From: Pseudomonas gozinkensis
GTDB taxonomy: Bacteria; Pseudomonadota; Gammaproteobacteria; Pseudomonadales; Pseudomonadaceae
Direction of reading: 5' to 3'
Length of the DNA: 64,000 nucleotides
Assembly: GCF_014863585.1 (NCBI RefSeq)
Contig: NZ_CP062253.1
Span: forward strand, 1,452,501 to 1,516,500
This document shows, piece by piece, positions 57,528 through 64,000 of this stretch. Made by a program: the position numbers and the translations under genes. Under the pieces are notes generated by a model. The model was given only the letters and a program-made list of their open reading frames with translations. It did not search any database and was not told the DNA's origin. The first letter of the stretch is position 1. Each line of letters opens with the position of its first letter.

Positions 57528-58343
57528 TCACACCTTGGCGACAATGAAAATCCGCTTGAACGCAAATAGCGTATGGCCGTTTTCCTCCTGCGGATAATGC
57601 GCATGCACCCGCATCAGGTAGTGATAAATGAAGCGCGCCTGTTCCTCCGGCGTCAGCCCCTGCATCACCGGCCGCAGTGCCGACACCTTCACCCAGTCAT
57701 AAATCGGTGAGCTTCCGCGCACGACCTGCAACTGTTCGGTTTCCCAGATCTCCAGCGACCGGGTCAGCGGCGCGAGCAACCGGTAGTAATCCTCCAGCGA
57801 CAACAACGGTCGCGCCGCCATGCGCTGGCGCAATTGCGCAGTGCCGATGGGTCGACCGCAGGGGCCGGCATCGTCGAGGGTGTCGAGCATCAGCCGATAC
57901 CACAGCGCATCGCGCCAGTCCGGCATGTGGGCGGCCAGACAGCCGTCGGGGTTGAGGTGGCGGAGCAGTCCCGGCAACAGCGTTTGATGGTCATCGATGA
58001 AATGCAGCACGGCCGCGGCGAACAACAGGTCGGCCGGCTTGCGGGGTTTCCAGTGTTGCAGCTCGGCGTGTTGCCAGCGCGCCTTGATCGGCAGGCAACG
58101 GGCGACCTGAAGCATGTCTTTCGAACTGTCGATGCCCTTGATATCTGCCTGGGGCCAGCGATCGGCCAGAACCTTGGTGGCTATGCCGGTGCCGCAACCG
58201 AGGTCATAAATGCGTCGAGGATTGTCCAGGTCGACGCGGCCGAGCAGTTCATCGACCGGTTGCTGCCTGAGACGGGAAAACTGCTGGTACGCCCTGGCGT
58301 CCCAGTCCTTGTCGGCGGGGGGCGGGTTGAATCGGGTGATCAT
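57528..58343 (-). CDS. tam: Trans-aconitate 2-methyltransferase-like protein
   Basis: This is a 271-residue SAM-dependent methyltransferase. Motif I is RIYDLGCGTGIATKVLADRW, followed by the acidic residue in IKGIDSSKDMLQVAR and the LLFAAAVLHFIDDH strand. Length and the C-terminal AFKRIFIVAKV fit the Tam family, which methylates trans-aconitate to detoxify it. It is convergent with pcaC, across the REP pair. The link to aromatic catabolism is uncertain. Confidence 0.8.
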   Translation of the reverse strand: MITRFNPPPADKDWDARAYQQFSRLRQQPVDELLGRVDLDNPRRIYDLGCGTGIATKVLADRWPQADIKGIDSSKDMLQVARCLPIKARWQHAELQHWKPRKPADLLFAAAVLHFIDDHQTLLPGLLRHLNPDGCLAAHMPDWRDALWYRLMLDTLDDAGPCGRPIGTAQLRQRMAARPLLSLEDYYRLLAPLTRSLEIWETEQLQVVRGSSPIYDWVKVSALRPVMQGLTPEEQARFIYHYLMRVHAHYPQEENGHTLFAFKRIFIVAKV

Positions 58344-58510
58344 GAGGTGGACCTCCAGTGATCAGCAGGGTCTTCCGATGACAACCTGGCCAAGTCTTGG
58401 GGACCGACATCAACAGATAACGGAAGCGAAGAGGGTGGAGCTCCTGAGTCCTTCAGGTTTTTCCACTTTAAATGATGGCTGGCGCAACGCCAGCCATTCG
58501 GACAGGCGGC

Positions 58511-59770
58511 TTAGAGCAGGCTGATCGGATAGCTGACGATCAACCGGTTCTCGTCGAACTCGTTGTTACTGAAATCACGACGCATGGTCGAGTTGCGCCA
58601 TTTGACGTTCAGGTTCTTGAGCGCGCCGCTCTGCACCGTGTAGCCCAGTTCCGATTCGCGGCCCCATTCCTTTCCGTCGGTGACAGTGCCGGTGTGCACG
58701 TTGTCGCCGCTGATGTAGCGGTTCATCAGGGTCAGGCCGGGGAGACCGAGGACAACGAAGTTGTAGTCGTGGCGGATCTGCCAGGAGCGTTCCTGTGCGT
58801 TGTCATAGCTGGCGTTGTAGCTGTCGTTGGCCAGGGTGCCGCCGCTGGTGCCGTTGACGCGCATCCAGGCGCTGTCGCCGGTGAGTTTCTGCAGGCCGAC
58901 GTAGAAGGTGTGGCCGCCGTATCGGGCCGAGAACAGGCCCGACCAGGTCTTGTTGTCGAGGTCGCCGGCGCGGGCACTGCCGTCGTCCTTGCCGTAGAAG
59001 AAGCCGAGGTTGGCGCCGAGGGTCCAGTCGCCGATTGGCTGGCTGTGGATCAGGTTGACGTACTGCTGGCTGTAGATGTCCTTGAGCTCGGCGTTCCACA
59101 AGCCGATCTGCGTGCGCTTGTCATTGAACACGTATTCGCCGCCCTGGAAGTTGAAGCGGTCTGAAGTGAAGGCAGCTTTGCCGGTCATCGACATGTCGCT
59201 CATGCTGCTGTCGTCTCGGGGGCTGTTGGCGCGGAACTGGCCGCCGTAAAGGGTCAGGCCGTCAATTTCCTTCGAAGTGATCTGGCCGCCGCGAAAGGTC
59301 TGCGGCAGCGAGCGACCGTCGTCCGAGCGCAGGATCGGCAGCACCGGCATCCACTCGCCGACCTTCACCTCGGTCTGCGACAGCTTCGCCTTGAACGCCA
59401 CGTTGGTGCGGCCGAAGTTGTCCGCCGGGCGCCCGTCATGATCCAGCGGCAACAGTTGCGTACCGCCGGTGCCCTTGCCGCCATCGAGCTTCACCGAATA
59501 CAGCCCGAGAACGTCCATGCCGAAACCGACGGTGCCCTGGGTGAAACCGGATTTCGCGTCGAGGATGAAGTTTTGCGTCCACTCTTCAGCCTTGCCCTGG
59601 GCCTTGGTCGGGTTGGTGAAGTTGCGGTTGATGTAGAAGTTGCGCAGGTTCAGGTTGACCTTGGCCCCTTCGATGAAACCGGCTTCTTCTGCCGCAGCGG
59701 GCAGCGCGGCGCCGGCCAGGGCGAGGGCGATCAGGCCGGGGAGTGCGTAGGGCGCAGGGGAGGTTGTCAT
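58511..59770 (-). CDS. OprD-family outer membrane porin, likely PcaR-regulated
   Basis: This is a 419-residue porin with a signal peptide (LIALALAGAALPAAAEE) and the OprD family start GFIEGAKVNLNLRNFYINRN, with many alternating aromatic beta strands and the C-terminal LIVSYPISLL. OprD-family channels (OpdK, OpdP, HcnK types) admit aromatic acids, sugars or basic amino acids. The PcaR motif in the region upstream (59982-59996) suggests 4-hydroxybenzoate or protocatechuate uptake. It is separated from the main pca genes by the tam-like gene. Confidence 0.85.
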   Translation of the reverse strand: MTTSPAPYALPGLIALALAGAALPAAAEEAGFIEGAKVNLNLRNFYINRNFTNPTKAQGKAEEWTQNFILDAKSGFTQGTVGFGMDVLGLYSVKLDGGKGTGGTQLLPLDHDGRPADNFGRTNVAFKAKLSQTEVKVGEWMPVLPILRSDDGRSLPQTFRGGQITSKEIDGLTLYGGQFRANSPRDDSSMSDMSMTGKAAFTSDRFNFQGGEYVFNDKRTQIGLWNAELKDIYSQQYVNLIHSQPIGDWTLGANLGFFYGKDDGSARAGDLDNKTWSGLFSARYGGHTFYVGLQKLTGDSAWMRVNGTSGGTLANDSYNASYDNAQERSWQIRHDYNFVVLGLPGLTLMNRYISGDNVHTGTVTDGKEWGRESELGYTVQSGALKNLNVKWRNSTMRRDFSNNEFDENRLIVSYPISLL

Positions 59771-59910
59771 GGGCTCGGGTCTCTCTTGTTTTTTTGGGCA
59801 AACGGGGCCACTGCGGCCGTTTTTGTGGCGCAGAAATACGATGGATTCAGTGGGCGAAGCGGCGGCGATCAGCCGGATGGAGCAGGGCGCGGGAGCATGT
59901 GTCGAACCTG

Positions 59911-59918
59911 TTGTTATT
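59911..59918 (-). promoter_or_regulatory. Candidate Crc/Hfq catabolite motif in the porin leader
   Basis: On the leftward strand AATAACAA fits AANAANAA. It lies 141 bases before the porin start, upstream of a 9-codon frame, so any effect on translation would be indirect. Confidence 0.3.
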
Positions 59919-59981
59919 GGTTTTGTGGTTCGAATGGTGCGGGGGGCGGGCGAGGCGATTCAATCGGCGAAAGTGGAATTT

Positions 59982-59996
59982 GGGCGATTATCGAAC
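59982..59996 (-). promoter_or_regulatory. PcaR motif upstream of the OprD-family porin
   Basis: On the leftward strand the 15-mer GTTCGATAATCGCCC is identical to the right arm of the pcaR operator (46264-46278). It lies about 212 bases upstream of the porin start, comparable to the 255-base distance at pcaK. Confidence 0.7.
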
Positions 59997-60017
59997 GCAA
60001 GATTGGCAGGCAACAAA

Positions 60018-60039
60018 AAGCCCGCCAATCGGCGGGCTT
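60018..60039 (-). terminator. Terminator of the RND efflux operon
   Basis: AAGCCCGCC (60018-60026), loop AATC, GGCGGGCTT (60031-60039). Read leftward it is followed by TTTTGTTG, 18 bases after the efflux outer-membrane gene. Confidence 0.9.
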
Positions 60040-60057
60040 CTTGTGTTCACCGGAAGA

Positions 60058-61518
60058 TCAGAACAACTTCATCTTCGGCGCTTCTTCTTTGAGCGGCTCG
60101 TTCTGCGCGGTCTGCGCATTCCAGCCACCGCCCAGGGCCTTGTACAGGTTGACCGCACTGGTCAGCTGCGCGAGGCGGTCGGTGATCAGCGATTGTTGCG
60201 CGCTGAACAGCTGACGCTGGGCATCGAGGAAGGTCAGGTTGCTGTCGACGCCGATGCGATAGCGACGCTCGGCCAGGCGGTAGTAGTCCTGGTTGGCGGC
60301 GACGAAATCACGCTGGGCCTGCAACTGCTCGGTGTAGGTCTGGCGGGCGGCCAGGCCGTCGGCGACTTCCTGGAAGGCTGTTTGAATGGACTTCTCGTAG
60401 TTCGCCACGCCGATGTCCTTCTGGATCTTGGCGTAGTCGAGGCTGGCGCGCAGGCTGCCGGCGTTGAAGATCGGCAGGTTGATCTGCGGCTGGAACAGCC
60501 ACGTGCCCGAACCGCCCTTGAACAGGCCGGACAGGTCCGGGCTCAGGCTGCCCGCGTTGGCGGTCAGGCTGATGCTCGGGAAGAACGCTGCGCGGGCCGC
60601 GCCGATGTTGGCGTTGGCCGCCTTCAGGTTGTACTCGGCCTGAAGGATGTCCGGACGACGTTGCAGCAGATCCGACGGCAGGCCGGCCGGCACATCGGCC
60701 AGCAGGTCATCCGACAGCGGTTTGGCCGCTTGCAGATTGGCCGGCACGCCGGTGCCGAGCAGCAGGGTCAGGCTGTTTTCGTCCTGTGCGACCTGGCGGG
60801 TGTAACGCGCCAGTTGTGCACGAGCGTTCTCGACCGAGGTGCGCGACTGCGCCAGGTCCAGCGCCGAAGCCACACCGACTTCGTTGCTGCGGCTGGTCAG
60901 CTTGTAGCTTTCCTCGAAGGCACCGAGGGTGTCCTGCGTCAGCTTGAGCAGTTCCTTGTCGGCCTGCCAGGTCAGGTAGGCGTTGGCCACGCTGGCGACC
61001 AGGCTGATCTGGGTGCTGCGGCGCGCTTCTTCGGTGGCGAAGTATTGTTGCAGCGCTTGTTCGCTCAGGCTGCGAACCCGACCGAACAGGTCGAGCTCGT
61101 AGGCGCTGATGCCGACGGTGGCGGAGTAGGAACTGGTGATCGTCGAATCACCGGTCTGCGACGCACGGGCCGGAACCCGCTGACGGCTGCCGCTGGCATT
61201 GGCCGACACGGCCGGGAACAGGTCGGCGCGCTGGATGCGGTATTGAGCCGCATAGGCGTCGATGTTCAGCGCCGCGACACGCAGGTCGCGGTTGTTTTCC
61301 AGGGCGACCTGGATCAGCTGCTGCAGGGCAGGGTCATGGAAAAACTGCTTCCAGCCCTGTTCGGCAGCGGCCTGCGCCGGTGCCTGGGCCGGCGAGTACG
61401 CCGGGCCCTGCGGGAACTGCGCGGCCACCGGTGCTTCAGGCTGCTGATAATCCGGTATCAGCGAGCAACCACTTAGCACGAACGCGGCGACTGCGATGGA
61501 GAGTAGCGACTTGCTCAT
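60058..61518 (-). CDS. emhC: Outer membrane channel of an RND efflux pump (TtgC/EmhC type)
   Basis: This is a 486-residue outer membrane lipoprotein of the TolC/NodT family: lipobox AAFVLSGC (Cys at about 18), two repeated helical blocks, and motifs [40 protein letters not shown] and [19 protein letters not shown]. The sequence follows P. putida TtgC and P. fluorescens EmhC closely. It forms the exit duct of a tripartite drug/solvent pump. It overlaps the pump gene stop by 4 bases (ATGA), so the order is A-B-C. Confidence 0.9.
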   Translation of the reverse strand: MSKSLLSIAVAAFVLSGCSLIPDYQQPEAPVAAQFPQGPAYSPAQAPAQAAAEQGWKQFFHDPALQQLIQVALENNRDLRVAALNIDAYAAQYRIQRADLFPAVSANASGSRQRVPARASQTGDSTITSSYSATVGISAYELDLFGRVRSLSEQALQQYFATEEARRSTQISLVASVANAYLTWQADKELLKLTQDTLGAFEESYKLTSRSNEVGVASALDLAQSRTSVENARAQLARYTRQVAQDENSLTLLLGTGVPANLQAAKPLSDDLLADVPAGLPSDLLQRRPDILQAEYNLKAANANIGAARAAFFPSISLTANAGSLSPDLSGLFKGGSGTWLFQPQINLPIFNAGSLRASLDYAKIQKDIGVANYEKSIQTAFQEVADGLAARQTYTEQLQAQRDFVAANQDYYRLAERRYRIGVDSNLTFLDAQRQLFSAQQSLITDRLAQLTSAVNLYKALGGGWNAQTAQNEPLKEEAPKMKLF

Positions 61519-64000
61519 TGGCCAGCCTCTTTAGGAGTTTCTATGGCGTCATCCTTGCCGGCGTTTTTGCGCTGACCCATGGACGACACAGTGACGAAGA
61601 ACAGTGGAACCCAGAAGATCGCCAGGATCGTTGCAGTGAGCATACCGCCAATCACGCCGGTACCGATCGCGTGTTGACTGCCCGAACCTGCGCCAGTGGA
61701 GATAGCCAACGGTACAACACCGAGGACGAACGCCAGCGACGTCATGATGATCGGTCGCAGACGCATACGGCAGGCTTCAATGGCCGCATCACGCAGGCTG
61801 CGCCCCTGCTCGTGCAGCTCCTTGGCGAACTCGACGATCAGAATGGCGTTTTTAGCCGCCAGACCAATGGTCGTCAACAGCCCCACCTGGAAGTACACGT
61901 CGTTCGACAGGCCGCGCAGGCTGGTGGCCATCAGCGCACCGATGATCCCCAGCGGTACCACGAGCATGACCGCGATCGGAATCGACCAGCTTTCATACAA
62001 CGCCGCCAGACACAGGAACACCATCAGCAGCGACAGGGCGTACAGCGCCGGAGCCTGCGAGCCGGACAGTCGTTCTTCGTACGACAGACCGGTCCACGAG
62101 ATACCGACACCGGCCGGCAGTTTCTTGGCAATCGCTTCGACTTCGGCCATCGCTTCACCGGTGGAGTAACCCGGCGCCGGAGAACCGAGGATCTCCATCG
62201 CTTCTACACCGTTGTAACGCGCCAGTTTCGGCGAACCGTAGATCCACTCGCCCTTGGCGAACGCGGAGAACGGAACCATGGTGCCGGCGCTGTTGCGCAC
62301 GTACCACTTCTTCAGGTCTTCAGGGCTCATGCGAGCGCCGGCCTGACCTTGCACGTAAACCTTCTTCACACGACCGCGGTCGATGAAGTCGTTGACGTAG
62401 CTACTACCGAAGGAGATCGACAGGGTGCTGTTGATGTCGGAAAGGCTCAAGCCCAGGGCTCGGGCCTTCTCGTCGTCGATTTCCAGGTGGTATTGCGGCT
62501 CGTCGTTCAGACCGTTCGGACGTACCTGGTAGAGCACCTTGCTCTGCGCAGCCATGCCGAGGAACTGGTTACGGGCTTCCATCAACTTGTCGTGACCGAT
62601 ACCGGCGCGGTCCTGCAGGAACACGTCGAAACCGGTGGCGTTACCCAGCTCCAGAACTGCCGGCGGGGCGAAGGCAAACACCATCGCATCGCGGAAGCTG
62701 AAGAAGTGCTGCTGGGCGCGTTGAGCCAGGGCGAACACGCTGTTGCTCGCGTCACGCTCGTCCCATGGCTTGAGCATGATGAACGCCAGACCCGAACTCT
62801 GGCCGCGACCGGCGAAGTTGAAGCCGTTCACGGTGAACACCGAGGCTACCGAACTGGATTCTTTGTCCAGCAAGTAGGTACGCATTTCATCGATTACCAC
62901 CTGCGTGCGCTCGGCACTGGAACCGGCCGGGGTCTGCACCTGGGCGAACAGTACGCCCTGGTCTTCTTCCGGCAGGAACGCCGTTGGAATGCGGGTGAAC
63001 AGCCAGATCATGCCGACCACGATCAGCAGGTAGGCCAGCAGATACGGCGCCTTGCGCTGCAGGATGTTGCCGACACCGCGCTCGTAGCTGCGCACGCTGC
63101 GGTCGAAGTTGCGGTTGAACCAGCCGAAGAAGCCGCGTTTCGGTGTGCCGTGCTCGCCTTTCGGAATCGCCTTGAGCATGGTGGCGCAGAGCGCCGGGGT
63201 AAAGATCAGCGCGACCAGAACCGACAGGCCCATGGCCGACACGATGGTGATCGAGAACTGACGGTAGATCACACCGGTGGAGCCGCTGAAGAATGCCATC
63301 GGCAGCAATACCGCCGACAGAACGAGCGCGATACCGACCAGTGCGCCCTGGATCTGGCCCATGGACTTCTTGGTCGCTTCCTTCGGTGACAGGCCTTCTT
63401 CGGCCATCACCCGCTCGACGTTCTCCACCACGACGATGGCGTCGTCCACCAGCAAGCCGATGGCCAATACCATGCCGAACATGGTCAGGGTGTTGATGCT
63501 GAAACCGGCGGCCGCGAGGATGCCGAACGTACCGAGCAATACCACCGGCACGGTCATCGTGGTGATGACGGTGGCGCGGAAGTTCTGCAGGAACAGGAAC
63601 ATCACCAGGAACACCAGCACGATCGCTTCTACCAGGGTTTCAACCACACCCTTGATCGACTCGGTCACCACCGGGGTGGTGTCGTACGGGAACACTACTT
63701 CCATGCCTTGCGGGAAGAACGGCTTGAGGTCGTCAATCGTCTTGCGCAGGGCTTTTGCGGTGTCGAGGGCGTTGGCACCGTTGGCCAGTTTTACCGCCAG
63801 ACCGGAAGCCGGCTTGCCGTTGAACTGCGCCGCGATACTGGAGTTTTCACCGCCCAGACCGACATCGGCGACGTCACCGATACGGACTTGCGAGCCATCC
63901 TGGTTGACCTTCAGCAGAATCGCCTTGAACTGCTCGGCCGTCTGCAGACGGGTCTTGCCGATGATCGTGGCGTTCAGTTGCTGACCTGGCAGCGCCGGCA
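61515..64000 (-). CDS. emhB: RND efflux pump inner membrane protein (TtgB/EmhB type), partial
   Basis: The reading frame is open from the stop at 61515 to the window edge at 64000 (about 828 residues), so the N-terminal fifth is missing. Recognised parts are the transmembrane DD pair region [20 protein letters not shown], the central helix block [18 protein letters not shown], porter-domain segments such as [20 protein letters not shown], and the C-terminal [18 protein letters not shown]. It is highly similar to TtgB, MexB and EmhB. It exports hydrophobic antibiotics, solvents or polycyclic aromatics. An upstream repressor and periplasmic adaptor are expected beyond the window. Confidence 0.92.
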   Translation of the reverse strand, partial: PALPGQQLNATIIGKTRLQTAEQFKAILLKVNQDGSQVRIGDVADVGLGGENSSIAAQFNGKPASGLAVKLANGANALDTAKALRKTIDDLKPFFPQGMEVVFPYDTTPVVTESIKGVVETLVEAIVLVFLVMFLFLQNFRATVITTMTVPVVLLGTFGILAAAGFSINTLTMFGMVLAIGLLVDDAIVVVENVERVMAEEGLSPKEATKKSMGQIQGALVGIALVLSAVLLPMAFFSGSTGVIYRQFSITIVSAMGLSVLVALIFTPALCATMLKAIPKGEHGTPKRGFFGWFNRNFDRSVRSYERGVGNILQRKAPYLLAYLLIVVGMIWLFTRIPTAFLPEEDQGVLFAQVQTPAGSSAERTQVVIDEMRTYLLDKESSSVASVFTVNGFNFAGRGQSSGLAFIMLKPWDERDASNSVFALAQRAQQHFFSFRDAMVFAFAPPAVLELGNATGFDVFLQDRAGIGHDKLMEARNQFLGMAAQSKVLYQVRPNGLNDEPQYHLEIDDEKARALGLSLSDINSTLSISFGSSYVNDFIDRGRVKKVYVQGQAGARMSPEDLKKWYVRNSAGTMVPFSAFAKGEWIYGSPKLARYNGVEAMEILGSPAPGYSTGEAMAEVEAIAKKLPAGVGISWTGLSYEERLSGSQAPALYALSLLMVFLCLAALYESWSIPIAVMLVVPLGIIGALMATSLRGLSNDVYFQVGLLTTIGLAAKNAILIVEFAKELHEQGRSLRDAAIEACRMRLRPIIMTSLAFVLGVVPLAISTGAGSGSQHAIGTGVIGGMLTATILAIFWVPLFFVTVSSMGQRKNAGKDDAIETPKEAGQ

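Noticed and set aside
59869..59898. 9-codon frame in the porin leader (MLPRPAPSG)
   Set aside because: Very short, with only a weak AACAGG upstream; no evidence of translation.
1..64000. Prophage, genomic island, insertion sequence or CRISPR array
   Set aside because: No integrase, transposase, phage structural gene, regularly spaced repeat array or intact tRNA target was seen; only REP-type repeats and one exchanged toxin tip.

Overview
The window looks like chromosomal DNA of a fluorescent Pseudomonas, probably from the P. fluorescens group. The evidence is high-GC coding on both strands, many REP-type palindromes (core GTGGGAGC...GCTCGC/GCCAGC) between genes, and typical Pseudomonas gene sets: a dispersed pca regulon, liv/bra amino acid transport, TtgBC/EmhBC-type efflux, CcoM and MucR-like signalling. 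No prophage, integrase, insertion sequence, CRISPR array, rRNA or intact tRNA was seen. The one segment that looks recently exchanged is a toxin/immunity tip at 14.5-15.0 kb.

Layout. 0-5.6 kb: the end of an isochorismatase-like gene, a leftward four-gene cluster (DUF6231-like, YchJ, LEA2-type lipoprotein, His-rich SEC-C protein), two tandem OmpA-like lipoproteins each with a hairpin over its ribosome binding site, a DUF1145/collagen-like pair and a CopD-like membrane protein. 5.6-14.4 kb: DinG helicase, a GH50-like secreted glycosidase, a serine hydrolase, a third OmpA-like lipoprotein with WPFG repeats, PdxH and a glycine-zipper lipoprotein. 14.5-21.7 kb: a colicin E3-type RNase toxin with candidate immunity gene, NhaA, a PLP enzyme, a FAD protein, a lipoprotein and an atypical SDR. 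21.8-25.2 kb: a LysR regulator convergent with a bufferin-type (MNIO/DUF692) RiPP operon. 25.3-30.3 kb: livFGMH plus livK. 30.7-42 kb: DUF2288, a large tubulin/FtsZ-like protein, a hydroxyisobutyrate-dehydrogenase-like enzyme, an MHYT-GGDEF-EAL protein, a YkgJ cysteine-cluster protein, an MFS carrier and RapA. 42.2-45.7 kb: three small genes including a CcoM-like 38-residue protein, then the phosphate carrier PitA.

46.3-59.8 kb is a nearly complete protocatechuate branch of the beta-ketoadipate pathway: pcaR, pcaK, pcaIJF, pcaHG, pcaT, pcaBDC, then a trans-aconitate methyltransferase-like gene and an OprD-family porin. PcaHG opens the ring of protocatechuate, PcaB, PcaC and PcaD convert the product to beta-ketoadipate, and PcaIJ and PcaF split it to succinyl-CoA and acetyl-CoA. 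Copies of a GTTCGATAA-type PcaR motif lie upstream of pcaR, pcaK, pcaI and the porin, so the porin probably belongs to the regulon. The window ends inside the inner-membrane pump gene of a TtgABC/EmhABC-type RND efflux operon.

Best leads for new biology are the paired, covarying ribosome-binding-site hairpins before the tandem OmpA lipoproteins, the 733-residue tubulin-like protein, the bufferin operon, and the RNase toxin that lacks an obvious receptor-binding domain.
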